Assembly (NCBI GenBank): GCA_016292045.1
Contig: JAEEZX010000031.1
Location: 85,101 to 149,100 of the forward strand
Length of the DNA stretch: 64,000 bases
Direction: 5' to 3'
Origin: Bacteroidaceae bacterium
Lineage (GTDB): Bacteria > Bacteroidota > Bacteroidia > Bacteroidales > Bacteroidaceae
The position numbers and the translations under genes were made by a program. Of this stretch, positions 1 to 9,309 are shown piece after piece (position 1 is the stretch's first letter; each line of letters opens with the position of its first letter). The notes beneath the pieces were generated by a model. It ran no database searches. It had not been told where the DNA came from and saw only the letters and a list, made by a program, of their open reading frames with translations.

Positions 1-1090
1 CGGAAACGCCTTCAAGTGGCATGTTTTTTTTCTTAGGTACTACTTTGCCAAAAAGATAAAGTTTGTCTTCTATCACCTGACTGCCGTCCCAGGGCGTGAT
101 GCCCGTCATCGTGTTCCAGTCGTAGCGGTGCCAGTTCTCACTCTTTCGGAGCATCCACTCGCGGATGTCCTCCTGAAATCCGTTGCATATGGTGGCTGCA
201 TCGATGGCAGAGAACGAGAAAGCCGTGTGGGGCGGTCCCTGGATGTCGACGCTTATGCGTCCGCAGGGACGGATGCCTGTGGTGCGTACTGTTATCTTGA
301 GTTCTTTATCTGCTTTAGGTGCAACGATGTAATCGCGGTGCGCGATTTCCTTTCCAGCATCGTCGAAGAGCACCATCTGCCACACTCCCTCCTTCATCTT
401 CTTTCGGGGAAGGGATTGGTGTAAGTGCTGCCCGTTTGCGAGCGCATTGCCGGCAATGATGTTGCTGCCGTGAAGCAGTGCCCAGCCGCTGCCCTTGTCT
501 GCATCAAAGCATATGCTGTCAGGCAGTTCGGTGATGCTGATATCGTTGTCAGCGTCTTCAGATTCAGGACTGGAGACGCGGCGCTCCTTCGGTTGGCGTG
601 TCACATCGTACTGTTCAAGCGACATACGGCTGTAGTCGCCCTCTATGCGCGGCTTGTCGAATACGGGAACGACGCGTGAGAAGAAATTCCTTTTACCCCA
701 GTTCGTCATGTAGCGTGTGTAGGCCCGGATTTCATAGTATCCGGCTTTGAATATCCTTTTTGTCAGTTTGATGTCGCCCCACGCCAGTCCGTCCGTAACC
801 TGCAGTTTGCGCCGTTCTATCACAAAACCTCTGGGTGAAATGAGCTCCACGTAAAGCACACGTGATATGTTGCTCCTATTCTCTGTGTCGGAGCGCGTTA
901 CATAGGCTTTCATCCAGATGGTCTCACCCAGAAAATATGCGGTATTGTCCAGGTGCAGATATACTTTCTCCTGAGGATAGAGCCTGTTCCACTGGGCCGC
1001 CCGCATGATACACTCTCCGGCCTCTGCCCTAAGGGAGAGGGTAGAGGCGAATACGCTCAAGGAGCAGAGGAGTGAAGCAAGCCCTCTCAT
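1..1090 (-). CDS. MG2-domain (macroglobulin-like) exported protein, partial
   Basis: The reading frame starts at ATG 1090 and stays open to the window edge, so only about the first 363 residues are present. A signal peptide (MRGLASLLCSLSVFASTLSL) is followed by the stretch EKVYLHLDNTAYFLGETIW at about residues 40-58. This is typical of the MG2-like beta-sandwich found in large Bacteroidetes surface proteins that often end in a TonB-plug-like or carboxypeptidase-regulatory domain. The product is probably periplasmic or outer-membrane associated; its substrate is unknown. It sits 29 bp downstream of the DUF362 gene on the same strand and probably shares its transcript. The family call rests on the N-terminal part only. 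Confidence 0.75.
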   Translation of the reverse strand, partial: MRGLASLLCSLSVFASTLSLRAEAGECIMRAAQWNRLYPQEKVYLHLDNTAYFLGETIWMKAYVTRSDTENRSNISRVLYVELISPRGFVIERRKLQVTDGLAWGDIKLTKRIFKAGYYEIRAYTRYMTNWGKRNFFSRVVPVFDKPRIEGDYSRMSLEQYDVTRQPKERRVSSPESEDADNDISITELPDSICFDADKGSGWALLHGSNIIAGNALANGQHLHQSLPRKKMKEGVWQMVLFDDAGKEIAHRDYIVAPKADKELKITVRTTGIRPCGRISVDIQGPPHTAFSFSAIDAATICNGFQEDIREWMLRKSENWHRYDWNTMTGITPWDGSQVIEDKLYLFGKVVPKKKNMPLEGVS

Positions 1091-1119
1091 CACGGGGTGT
1101 AGACAGTCGTGTCTGTGGG

Positions 1120-2076
1120 TCAGAACTCTACAAGTTTATACGCCTTCTGTCCCATACCGATTTTCTCCGCATAGTCGATGATGTGACCGCCATGCTGCTT
1201 TTCAATGCGTTTGATAAGCGGTGTGGGATTGTTGTTGGCATCGGGATTGATGCCATATACCTTATCCAGACATGCCTTGTCCAGGGCCACTGGATCGGTA
1301 GATGCCAGTATGCCGATATCCTGCACTTCGGGAGCTGCGGGATGTGCGTCGCAGTCGCAGTCGATACTGATATTGTTCATCACGTTGATGTAGATGATAT
1401 TGCCCTTGCCCATGTATTGCTCCACAGCATCAGCAGCGGCAGCCATAGACTCGAGGAATGCATCCTGAGGACGTGTGTATCTCCAGCATTCTGGTGTTTT
1501 GTCGGTAACACCATGACTGTGGATGTAGGCCTTGCCCGCAGTAGATGCCACACCGATGCTCTGATTCTTCAGTACACCGCCGAAGCCGCCCATCATATGA
1601 CCTTTGAAGTGGGCAAGGTTAATCATGAAATCATACTGCTTGAGTTCCTTACCCACGATGTCGTATTTAATCCACGTGGTGTCACGCACGGGAATCTTCA
1701 TTTCCTCTTTCTCGTCCATGATGACAACCTTGAAGATGCTGTCGAAACCGTGTTCGTGGATGGTCTCCCAGTGTTTTTCCTTATCCTGACGCGAACCTCC
1801 GTAGGCTGTGCAGCACTCAACAATGGTGCCTTTGGTTTCTTCCACCAGATTACGGATAAGGGTAGGCTTGAGATAATTGTTGCCGCCCGACTCCCCGGTG
1901 CTTATCTTCACAGCGACTTTTCCGTGAGGTTCCACACCCAGTTTTTTGTATATGTCCACAAGGCTCTCCGGAGAGATGTTTTTTGTGAAGTACACTGTTG
2001 ATGCCTCCTGCTGTTGGGCACATACGGCGAGAGTCATGAGACATATGCCGCAGACGGTGAGAAGAATCTTTTTCAT
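1120..2076 (-). CDS. DUF362 domain-containing exported protein
   Basis: This 318-residue protein has a signal peptide (MKKILLTVCGICLMTLAVCA, cut near AQQQ), so it acts outside the cytoplasm. The body has the DUF362 pattern: KVAVKISTGESGGNNYLKP near residue 53, the conserved NLAHFKGH motif near 155, the GGFGGVLKNQSIG loop, and DCDCDAHPAAP near 240. DUF362 proteins have no settled function; some carry ferredoxin modules, but no extra Fe-S domain is visible here. It follows trmB by 12 bp and precedes the MG2 protein, so co-transcription is likely. The cytosolic trmB between exported proteins looks like chance operon membership. Confidence 0.85.
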   Translation of the reverse strand: MKKILLTVCGICLMTLAVCAQQQEASTVYFTKNISPESLVDIYKKLGVEPHGKVAVKISTGESGGNNYLKPTLIRNLVEETKGTIVECCTAYGGSRQDKEKHWETIHEHGFDSIFKVVIMDEKEEMKIPVRDTTWIKYDIVGKELKQYDFMINLAHFKGHMMGGFGGVLKNQSIGVASTAGKAYIHSHGVTDKTPECWRYTRPQDAFLESMAAAADAVEQYMGKGNIIYINVMNNISIDCDCDAHPAAPEVQDIGILASTDPVALDKACLDKVYGINPDANNNPTPLIKRIEKQHGGHIIDYAEKIGMGQKAYKLVEF

Positions 2077-2088
2077 AGTTGTAGTGCG

Positions 2089-2874
2089 TTATCTTGATGT
2101 TTCCAAAGAAGAGCGTTTCTGCCGGGAATAACTCCTGTATTCGTCGAGCGGAATATCCACTTCTGGTTCTGCAAGCATGCCTTCCTGCGGAAGACGGAAG
2201 CGGAGATACTTGATGGGTATGCCGCGCTCTTTCCACATGCCTTCATAGTAGGTCTGCAGGGCGGTGGCTTCACTCAGCGATGCCGTATCGCTCTCGCCGT
2301 AGAGGTCGCGTGTGCAGACTTCCGGCGTGAGTCCGTTGGCGCGCAGCATCTCCTCGGTGTATGTGAAAAGGAAGTTGGAGTCGGTTTTAAGATGGATGAG
2401 GCCACCGTCCACGAGAAAGTGACGGTAGCGCTCAAGGAAATAGGTGGAGGTGAGTCTTTTTGTGGCCTTCTTCATCTGCGGGTCGGAGAAGGTGAGCCAC
2501 AGCTCGGAAACTTCTCCGGGTGCAAAAAAGCGGTCGATAAACTCAATATTCGTTCTGAGGAAGCCCACATTCTTCATTCCTGTCTCCAGGGCTTCTTTGG
2601 CTCCTGTCCACATGCGGGCTCCCTTTATGTCCACACCGATATAGCATCTGTCGGGGTGGAGGCGAGCCAGTCCTACGGTGTATTCGCCCCTGCCGCAACC
2701 TAGTTCAAGTGATATGTTGGAAATCTCTCCTGAGGGCAGGGCGGAGGAGAAGAAATCTTCTTTCCACCTGCCACGCAAAGGGAATTCTCCTTCCATCACA
2801 GCAGCCAGAGGGCACTCCACCACCAAAGGGTTGGCTGCCATCTCTGCGAATTTCTTGAGTTTGCCGTGTCCCAC
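2089..2874 (-). CDS. trmB: tRNA (guanine-46-N7)-methyltransferase
   Basis: TrmB uses SAM to make m7G at position 46 of the tRNA variable loop. The SAM-binding motif [15 protein letters not shown] is at residues 56-70. [17 protein letters not shown] follows, and the family signature [16 protein letters not shown] near residue 150 is intact. The start is a GTG at 2874 placed directly after the TAA of kduI (2875-2877). The [13 protein letters not shown] beginning agrees with how Bacteroidales TrmB proteins usually start, so translation is probably coupled to kduI. Length (261 residues) is slightly above the usual 220-250. Confidence 0.93.
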   Translation of the reverse strand: MGHGKLKKFAEMAANPLVVECPLAAVMEGEFPLRGRWKEDFFSSALPSGEISNISLELGCGRGEYTVGLARLHPDRCYIGVDIKGARMWTGAKEALETGMKNVGFLRTNIEFIDRFFAPGEVSELWLTFSDPQMKKATKRLTSTYFLERYRHFLVDGGLIHLKTDSNFLFTYTEEMLRANGLTPEVCTRDLYGESDTASLSEATALQTYYEGMWKERGIPIKYLRFRLPQEGMLAEPEVDIPLDEYRSYSRQKRSSLETSR

Positions 2875-3873
2875 TTATCGGATATCTATTACAGGAATGT
2901 TGTCCTTGTCGTTATAGTAGAGGTTCTCACCGGCCATACCCCAGATGAAGGTGTAGTAGTAGGTGCCGGCAGCAGCATGCATGCTCCACTCGGGCGACAT
3001 GATGGCCTGCTCGTTGTGCAGCCACACGTTGCGGCTCTCCTGAGGCTCGCCCATGACGTGGTCGATGGTCTGGCCTTCGGGCAGGTTGAAATAGTAGTAA
3101 GCCTCGATGCGGCGTCCGTGGGTGTGAGGAGGCATCGTGTTCCACACAGCACCGGGATTGAGCTGTGTGAGGCCCAGCTGCAACTGGCAGGGACCTTCCT
3201 CCAGTACGTCGTTCACGATGAGCTTGTATACAGTGCGGCTGTTGGCCTCTTCCACTGTGCCTACAGGTCCCCAGATGGCAGCTTTGAGCGAACCCTTGCG
3301 TCCGTCGAGGGTAATCCACTGTGTCTTGTAGTGCTGGTGTGCCGTAGCGGAATTGAGGTAGAACTTGGCAGGATTCTTCGGGTCCTTGCTCTTGAACTCT
3401 ACGCTCTTGTTCACATCCTTGTCCTTACCGATGTGGCCGCGACCGATGTAGAGAGCCTCTTTGGGAGAGAGCGCATATTCCTTGCCGTCCACGATGACTG
3501 TGCCGTCGCCCTGACCGCAGTTTACGATACCAAGCTCGCGGTTGTAAAGGAAATACTTCTCCTTGATGGTTTTGTCGACGTCAAGACCCAGTTCCCAGAA
3601 GTTCTCCAGCTTGAGTGTCTGGTTTACGGGCATTGCTCCGCCGAAGATGAAGCGGTCGTAGTGGGAATATGTGAGCAGGATGGAGTCGGCCTCCATCACC
3701 TTTTCCATAACGAAACGCTCGCGCAGCGTCTTGGTGTCGTAGCCTTTCACGTCTTCGGGATGACATGCCACCTGGAACTTAACATGCTGGCGACCCACAT
3801 AACGGTCAGCTTCCACTGCATTGATGTTGAGACCCATGCTTACGAGGGCCATAGCAAGAAACAACTTTTTCAT
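2875..3873 (-). CDS. kduI: 5-dehydro-4-deoxy-D-glucuronate isomerase, exported form
   Basis: KduI interconverts 5-keto-4-deoxyuronate and 3-deoxy-2,5-diketogluconate in pectin breakdown. The cupin metal site is visible as HTHGRRIE at residues 250-257, and [30 protein letters not shown] (about 117-146) is the N-terminal cupin core. The oddity is the N-terminus: about 20 hydrophobic residues ([19 protein letters not shown]) form a signal peptide, and the protein is 332 residues against about 280 for cytosolic KduI. It is therefore probably periplasmic. It lies 3 bp after the GatC-like permease and abuts trmB, in a window containing pectinesterase and pectate lyase genes. Confidence 0.93.
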   Translation of the reverse strand: MKKLFLAMALVSMGLNINAVEADRYVGRQHVKFQVACHPEDVKGYDTKTLRERFVMEKVMEADSILLTYSHYDRFIFGGAMPVNQTLKLENFWELGLDVDKTIKEKYFLYNRELGIVNCGQGDGTVIVDGKEYALSPKEALYIGRGHIGKDKDVNKSVEFKSKDPKNPAKFYLNSATAHQHYKTQWITLDGRKGSLKAAIWGPVGTVEEANSRTVYKLIVNDVLEEGPCQLQLGLTQLNPGAVWNTMPPHTHGRRIEAYYYFNLPEGQTIDHVMGEPQESRNVWLHNEQAIMSPEWSMHAAAGTYYYTFIWGMAGENLYYNDKDNIPVIDIR

Positions 3874-3876
3874 AAC

Positions 3877-5250
3877 TTATTTATTGATGTTTTTACGATT
3901 CCACAATACAAGAGCAAGGGTGATGACACAAAGGATACCTGCTCCGATGAGTTTGAGATACTTCATGCTTGAGTAGATGAGCATGGAGAGGGGAGAGGAT
4001 GCGAAGTCCAGAGCGCCGGCCTCAAAGCCTCCGGGCACTCTTACGGAAGCATCGTCGGGATGAGCCAGAGCCACAGAGTGCGCGGCAGAGGTGAAGTCGG
4101 GAGCCATCCAGGTGACGAAATAAAGTCCGATAGCCAATACCACAAGTCCCACGATGAGAGAGCGCAGCACATTGCCGCCCGTGTAGGGGAGTACCATCAC
4201 GAAGACGTAGAACATGCCTGCCAGAGAGGCTAGAGGCAGGAACTGGTTGCCCGGCAGCAGCACAGCCATAACGAGTGTTACGGGAATGAGCAGGAGGCTG
4301 ACCACCAACGTAGTGGGATGGCCGATAACCAGAGCGGGCGACATACCGATATAGAACTTCTTGTCGGCACCGAACTTCTTCGCGATGAGTTCGCGTGTGG
4401 CCTCCGAGATGGGTTTCAGACCCTCGATGAAGAGAGACGTGATGCGGGGAATGAGTTCCATCACAGCACCCATCTTGATGCCCAAGCCCAGTGTGCCAGG
4501 TATGTTGTCAACAACAGCCTGCCAGCTTTCACAAGCCAAGCATCCGATGATGATGCCGATGAGTACACCAAGGAAAAGCGGTTCGCCGAAGAGGCCGAAC
4601 TTTTTCTTCATACCCTCGGAGTCGATGTTCACCTTATTGATGCCGGGCACGTAGTCGAGTGCCTTGTTGATGACTACGGCAAACGGCATGAAGCCCTGAC
4701 AGAAAGGCTGGGGGATACTGATGCCCTCCATGCCGGGATAGAATTTCTGGAAGCGCTCTGCTGTGAGGTCTGCCAGCACCAGCGTGATGATGTAGCAGAC
4801 GATGGCTGCGAAGAAGCCCCAGAGAAGGCTGTCCGTCATGAAGTATGCCACAGCACCGATGAAGGCAAAGTGCCAGTAGTTCCACAGGTCGATGTTGACT
4901 GTGCGTGTGCAGCCCAGTAGGAGCAGCACGAGGTTCACACCCAGACATACGGGAATAATGAACGAACCCACGAGTGTGTTGTAAGCCACAGATGCAGCTG
5001 CGGGCCATCCCATGTCGAACACCTGCAACTCAAGCCCGTAGATTTCCACTACGCGGGCCAGAGCGGGACCCAGAGACGATGTCAGAAGGGCAGTGATGAC
5101 GGAAAGTCCCACAAAACCCACGCCTACGCGCAGACCGCTGCTGAGTGCTTTAGAAAACTTGATGCCGATACAAACACCCAGAATGGTGAAGATGATAGGC
5201 ATCATCACGGCTGCACCGAGGCCGATGATGTATGAAAAAACCGATTCCAT
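3877..5250 (-). CDS. PTS galactitol-type IIC (GatC/SgcC-like) permease, orphan
   Basis: The protein is a 457-residue polytopic membrane protein with 10-12 hydrophobic segments. It matches the EIIC-GAT family: MMPIIFTILGVCIGIKFSKAL near the N-terminus, a conserved FGEPLFLGVLIG loop near residue 225, and GMSPALVIGHPTTLV near 300. A complete PTS would need IIA, IIB, HPr and EI, and none is encoded nearby. Bacteroidales generally lack a sugar PTS, so it probably works as a secondary carrier. Co-occurrence with an exported KduI, 3 bp away, suggests a deoxy-keto-uronate substrate; that is inference. The start codon ATG 5250 lies 40 bp after the coiled-coil gene. Confidence 0.85.
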   Translation of the reverse strand: MESVFSYIIGLGAAVMMPIIFTILGVCIGIKFSKALSSGLRVGVGFVGLSVITALLTSSLGPALARVVEIYGLELQVFDMGWPAAASVAYNTLVGSFIIPVCLGVNLVLLLLGCTRTVNIDLWNYWHFAFIGAVAYFMTDSLLWGFFAAIVCYIITLVLADLTAERFQKFYPGMEGISIPQPFCQGFMPFAVVINKALDYVPGINKVNIDSEGMKKKFGLFGEPLFLGVLIGIIIGCLACESWQAVVDNIPGTLGLGIKMGAVMELIPRITSLFIEGLKPISEATRELIAKKFGADKKFYIGMSPALVIGHPTTLVVSLLLIPVTLVMAVLLPGNQFLPLASLAGMFYVFVMVLPYTGGNVLRSLIVGLVVLAIGLYFVTWMAPDFTSAAHSVALAHPDDASVRVPGGFEAGALDFASSPLSMLIYSSMKYLKLIGAGILCVITLALVLWNRKNINK

Positions 5251-5290
5251 TTTTGTTATATTGTTTAAGGCTAATGTTTGTGCTGTGTGT

Positions 5291-6166
5291 TTACTTCAGT
5301 TCGAATGTGGTGGAACCGATATTGTGTCCGTCGGCAAAGATGTCCACGCGATACTGTCCTGCTGAGAGAGCCTCTTCGATGTCCCAGTATACCGTCACGC
5401 TCTGCTCTTCACCCGTGTATTCGATGTCCTTGCGGATGGAGTATTCCAGGTCACGGTTCTCATACTGGAAGGTGCCTCCCTTTGTCAGTACGGATCCTGT
5501 GGGAGTGGCGATGCGTACGTAGAGAGTGCGGATACCCGTTTGTGTTGTCACGTTGCGCGAGATGTTGAATCCGATGACGAACTTCCTCGCGTCTTTCACT
5601 TTCTTGGCAGCCTTGCCGCGCTTATTGTTGGCCTGTGCCCAGATGCCGGTTGCATCCAGCTGCGAAGCGATGGCCACCTTGTCGGAGAGTTCCTCGTTCT
5701 GTGATGAGAGGTTGCTGATATGAGCCTGTGCCTGACGGTTCTGCACCTCAAGATTGCTGTTTGTCTGCTTGAGTGCCTCGTTCTCGCGGTTGAGGGAGTC
5801 TATCTGCAGGATGTAGCTGCGCAGCACTTCACGCAGGGTGGCGAGTTCCTTCTTCAGTCGCATGATTTCTGCGGCATCGTTGGCCTTCGTCTGCTTCAGT
5901 TCCTCAAGCAGGGCTTCTGTCTTCTGCTGCTCCAGGGCGAGCTGGTTGATGAGGGAGTCGTTGTTGATCTGTGCCATCATCTCGTTGTACTGCATGGCAA
6001 ACTGCTCATACTCGTTCTCCATCTCACGCTTGTCCATTTCCAGGACTTCAATCATTTTGTCGCTTTCAGCCTGCTGGGCTTTCATGTTGAGCACCAGTCC
6101 GACGATGACAGCTACAAGAGCTATCAAAACAACTGCTGCACCGATAATAATCTTCTTTTGTGTCAT
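5291..6166 (-). CDS. Membrane-anchored coiled-coil protein, conserved Bacteroidales type
   Basis: The start was set at ATG 6166 (MTQKKIIIGAAVVLIALVAV) because the upstream in-frame extension is poor in coding character and contains the promoter. One N-terminal membrane helix (about residues 6-28) is followed by roughly 150 residues of heptad-rich coiled coil (about 35-185), rich in E, Q, L and N. A C-terminal beta-rich domain of about 100 residues follows (RKFVIGFNISRNVTTQTGIRTL onwards). Function is unknown; the architecture suggests a periplasm-facing or envelope scaffolding role. A good promoter precedes it, and it is the first gene of the run towards the IIC permease and kduI. Confidence 0.75.
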   Translation of the reverse strand: MTQKKIIIGAAVVLIALVAVIVGLVLNMKAQQAESDKMIEVLEMDKREMENEYEQFAMQYNEMMAQINNDSLINQLALEQQKTEALLEELKQTKANDAAEIMRLKKELATLREVLRSYILQIDSLNRENEALKQTNSNLEVQNRQAQAHISNLSSQNEELSDKVAIASQLDATGIWAQANNKRGKAAKKVKDARKFVIGFNISRNVTTQTGIRTLYVRIATPTGSVLTKGGTFQYENRDLEYSIRKDIEYTGEEQSVTVYWDIEEALSAGQYRVDIFADGHNIGSTTFELK

Positions 6167-6199
6167 TATTAATATTCTTGATTTTACGTATTTCGCGTG

Positions 6200-6231
6200 C
6201 AAAAATACTATTTTTTCCTCACACGGCCAAA
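6200..6231 (-). promoter_or_regulatory. Bacteroidetes-type promoter for the coiled-coil/IIC/kduI run
   Basis: On the minus strand TTTG (6231-6228) is separated by 20 bp from TATTTTTG (6207-6200), an excellent match to TTTG/TAnnTTTG. The predicted start of transcription is near 6196, giving a leader of about 30 nt before ATG 6166. Confidence 0.7.
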
Positions 6232-6510
6232 TGAAAAGGGAAAAAAGATGCACTTCATCCGCAATTCCGCAGACGAACTGCAGGCGCACCGCAGGCGAAG
6301 CAAGTGTTCTGAGTGGCGGATGACGGCTCTGCGATGTCGTTCCGGAATGTTTAATATGCAATATTGTAAAAATTACGTTTCGGAAAACTTTTCTTGAAGT
6401 TCAAAAAATTAAACCACAATAAATCAGTTAGTTATTATTTCGTTTTGGACAACTTTGGAAAATTTTAGAGAAAAAAGTTTTCGAAAAAGGCAAACTTTTT
6501 GTCGAAAAAA

Positions 6511-6542
6511 TTTGGAAGGTTCATCCCTTTTCCATACCTTTG
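6511..6542 (+). promoter_or_regulatory. Promoter of nrdDG, with an upstream inverted repeat
   Basis: TTTG at 6511-6514 and TACCTTTG at 6535-6542 are 20 bp apart, which predicts a start near 6546 and a 75-nt leader. Just upstream, AAAAAGTTT (6472-6480) and AAACTTTTT (6492-6500) form a 9-bp inverted repeat that could be an operator. The rest of the 454-bp gap (6167-6620) is AT-rich with no gene seen. Confidence 0.7.
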
Positions 6543-6620
6543 CATCGATTTTCGCGCAAAATGTTGCGGACACTAAACGGAGCATAAATATAACCTAATT
6601 AAAATAAACACATTATCATC

Positions 6621-8828
6621 ATGATTCAGACAGTAGTAAAAAGAGATGGTCGCATCGTTGGTTTCAACGAGCAGAAGATTGCAGCAGCCATTCGTAAGGC
6701 AATGCTCACCACAGACGAGGGTGAGGATACAGCCTTGATCGAGAAAATCACCGACCGTGTTGCCATGAAGGGCAAGTCGCAGATGACTGTGGAGGCCATT
6801 CAGGACATGGTAGAAGACGAACTGATGAAGTCGTCACGTCACGATGTGGCAAAGACGTACATCAAGTATCGTTCCGCACGTACTATCGCCCGCAAGGCAA
6901 AGACACGTGACATTTTCCTCGAAATCATCAATATCAAGAACAATGATGTAACGCGCGAGAACGCCAACATGAATGCAGATACACCTGCAGGCATGATGAT
7001 GAAGTTCGCAAGTGAGACCACAAAACCTTTCGTGGACGACTATCTGCTGTCCGATGAAGTGCGCGAGGCCGTTAAGAACAACTACCTCCATATCCACGAT
7101 AAAGACTACTATCCCACAAAGTCAATGACCTGCTTGCAGCACCCTCTGGACAAGATTCTGGAGCACGGTTTCCAGGCCGGTCACGGAGAGAGCCGCCCCG
7201 CAAAGCGCATTGAGACCGCATCCATCATCGGCTGTATCTCGATGGAAACTGTTCAGAACGAGATGCACGGAGGCCAGTCGATTCCCGCATTCGACTTCTA
7301 TCTGGCTCCTTACGTGCGCAAGAGTTATATAGAAGAGGTGAAGGTGCTCGAGCAGCTCATGAGCCAGGACTACAGCCAGCTCTACGAGGCTCCCATTGAG
7401 GATTACCTCAATCTGCCTCTGGCCGGTCTCAGCGGTTTGGAGCGTATCAAGCAGCATGCCATCAACAAGACTGTGGACCGCGTTCACCAGGCAATGGAGG
7501 CTTTCATCCACAATATGAACACCATCCACTCACGCGGCGGTAACCAGGTGGTATTCTCCTCCATCAACTACGGTACGGATACCTCTGCCGAGGGTCGTTG
7601 CATTATCCGTGAGATCCTGCGTTCCACCTACGAAGGTGTGGGCAACGGTGAAACCGCCATCTTCCCCATCCAGATATGGAAGAAGAAAAAGGGTGTGAGC
7701 TATCTGCCCACCGACCGCAACTATGACCTCTACAAATATGCGTGCAAGGTGACAGCCCGCCGTTTCTTCCCCAACTTCGTTAACCTCGACGCTACATACA
7801 ACTTCCACGAGAAGTGGGACATCAACGATCCCAAGCGTTATATGTACGAGGTGGCAACGATGGGATGCCGCACCCGCGTCTTCGAGAACCGCTACGGTGA
7901 GAAGACATCTGTCGGCAGAGGTAACATCTCATTCTCTACCATCAACATCGTGAAGATAGCCATCGAGTGCATGGGTATCAAAAATCAGGAGGAGAAGGAA
8001 GCTGCATTCTTCGCAAAACTGGACAACCTGCTGGAAATCACAGCACGCCAGTTGCACGAGCGCTTCGAGTTCCAGAAGACAGCTTATGCAAAGCAGTTCC
8101 CCTTGCTGATGCAGGGTCTGTGGGTTGGTTCTGAGAATCTGAAGCCCAACGACACCATCGCTCCCGTCATCAATCAGGGTACTCTGGGTATCGGTTTCAT
8201 CGGCCTGGCAGAGTGTCTGATTGCCCTCACCGGCAAGCATCACGGAGAGTGCGAGAAGAGTCAGGAACTGGGTCTGAAGATTATCGGCTACATGCGCAAG
8301 CGCATCCTCGAGTTCTGCGAGCGCTACCAGCACAACTACTCCGTACTCGCCACACCCGCAGAGGGCCTTTCGGGCCGCTTCACCAAGTACGACAAGAAGA
8401 AGTTCGGCATCCTGCCCGGCATCACGGATAAGGACTACTACACCAACTCCAACCACGTGCCTGTTTACTATCATTGCTCAGCTCTGAAGAAGGCACAGAT
8501 TGAGGCTCCTTATCACGCTCTTGCAACAGGTGGTCACATCTTCTACGTTGAGATTGACGGCGACGCTACGCACAACCCCGAGGCTGTGATGAAGATTGTC
8601 GACCTGATGGACGAGTACAACATCGGTTACGGTTCTGTCAACCACACACGCAATCGCTGCCTCGACTGCGGCTACGAGAATGCTGACAAGAACTTCGAGA
8701 CCTGCCCCAAGTGCGGCAGCACGAATGTAGACCGCCTGCAGCGCATCACAGGTTATCTGGTAGGTACCACCGACCGCTGGAATAAGGCTAAGCTTGCAGA
8801 ATTGAACGATCGCGTTGTGCATGATTAA
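6621..8828 (+). CDS. nrdD: Anaerobic (class III) ribonucleoside-triphosphate reductase
   Basis: NrdD makes deoxyribonucleotides from NTPs under anaerobic conditions using a glycyl radical. The 735-residue protein starts with an ATP-cone allosteric domain (VVKRDGRIVGFNEQKIAAAI, residues about 5-24, domain to about 95). It continues with the catalytic barrel (RGGNQVVFSSINYGTD near residue 302; MGCRTRVFENRYG near 413). It ends with a zinc site, CLDC and CPKC near residues 680-698, and the radical loop RITGYLVG with Gly near 711. nrdG overlaps its last 8 nt. The pair indicates an obligately or strongly anaerobic host. Confidence 0.97.
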   Translation: MIQTVVKRDGRIVGFNEQKIAAAIRKAMLTTDEGEDTALIEKITDRVAMKGKSQMTVEAIQDMVEDELMKSSRHDVAKTYIKYRSARTIARKAKTRDIFLEIINIKNNDVTRENANMNADTPAGMMMKFASETTKPFVDDYLLSDEVREAVKNNYLHIHDKDYYPTKSMTCLQHPLDKILEHGFQAGHGESRPAKRIETASIIGCISMETVQNEMHGGQSIPAFDFYLAPYVRKSYIEEVKVLEQLMSQDYSQLYEAPIEDYLNLPLAGLSGLERIKQHAINKTVDRVHQAMEAFIHNMNTIHSRGGNQVVFSSINYGTDTSAEGRCIIREILRSTYEGVGNGETAIFPIQIWKKKKGVSYLPTDRNYDLYKYACKVTARRFFPNFVNLDATYNFHEKWDINDPKRYMYEVATMGCRTRVFENRYGEKTSVGRGNISFSTINIVKIAIECMGIKNQEEKEAAFFAKLDNLLEITARQLHERFEFQKTAYAKQFPLLMQGLWVGSENLKPNDTIAPVINQGTLGIGFIGLAECLIALTGKHHGECEKSQELGLKIIGYMRKRILEFCERYQHNYSVLATPAEGLSGRFTKYDKKKFGILPGITDKDYYTNSNHVPVYYHCSALKKAQIEAPYHALATGGHIFYVEIDGDATHNPEAVMKIVDLMDEYNIGYGSVNHTRNRCLDCGYENADKNFETCPKCGSTNVDRLQRITGYLVGTTDRWNKAKLAELNDRVVHD

Positions 8829-9309
8829 GGTACTTGATATTCTGCACGACACTACAGTAGACGGCCCGGGATTTAGAACGAGTTTCTATCTCTCGGGCTG
8901 TGCCCATAAATGTCCCGGTTGCCACAATCCCCAATCGTGGGATTTCAGTGGGGGGCGTGATATGACTGTGGATGAAATGCTGGAGGAGATAAAGGCGGAT
9001 AAGTTTGCCGACGTCACCTTCTCCGGCGGTGATCCTCTCTACCAGGCTGAGGCTCTCCTGCCTCTGATGCAGCGCATCAAGGCTGAGACGGACAAGACGA
9101 TATGGGTCTACACGGGTTTCACCTGGGAGAATCTTCCTCCCAAGGCAAAACCGTTGTTAGATTACATTGACGTGCTGGTGGACGGCCCCTTTGTGATGGC
9201 GCTGCGTGATGAGGATCTGCTCTTCAGGGGCAGCAGCAATCAGCGTCTCATCGATGTCACTCTTTCCCGTCAGAAGGGTTCTGTGGTGGAGTGGACTCGT
9301 GATTTCTGA
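8821..9309 (+). CDS. nrdG: Anaerobic ribonucleotide reductase activating enzyme (radical SAM)
   Basis: NrdG uses a [4Fe-4S] cluster and SAM to install the glycyl radical on NrdD. The cluster motif CAHKCPGC occupies Cys 27, 31 and 34, followed by WDFSGG and the SAM-binding FSGGDP near residue 64. ATG 8821 was preferred over an in-frame TTG at 8815, because it overlaps the nrdD stop (8821-8828) as expected for translational coupling and gives the usual MIKVLDI start. The 3' end overlaps the convergent acyl-CoA ligase gene by 53 nt (9257-9309). Confidence 0.96.
   Translation: MIKVLDILHDTTVDGPGFRTSFYLSGCAHKCPGCHNPQSWDFSGGRDMTVDEMLEEIKADKFADVTFSGGDPLYQAEALLPLMQRIKAETDKTIWVYTGFTWENLPPKAKPLLDYIDVLVDGPFVMALRDEDLLFRGSSNQRLIDVTLSRQKGSVVEWTRDF

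Noticed and set aside
1072..2001. A 309-codon plus-strand frame over the DUF362 gene
   Set aside because: The opposite strand encodes a complete exported DUF362 protein with a signal peptide; this frame has no recognisable domain or ribosome-binding site.
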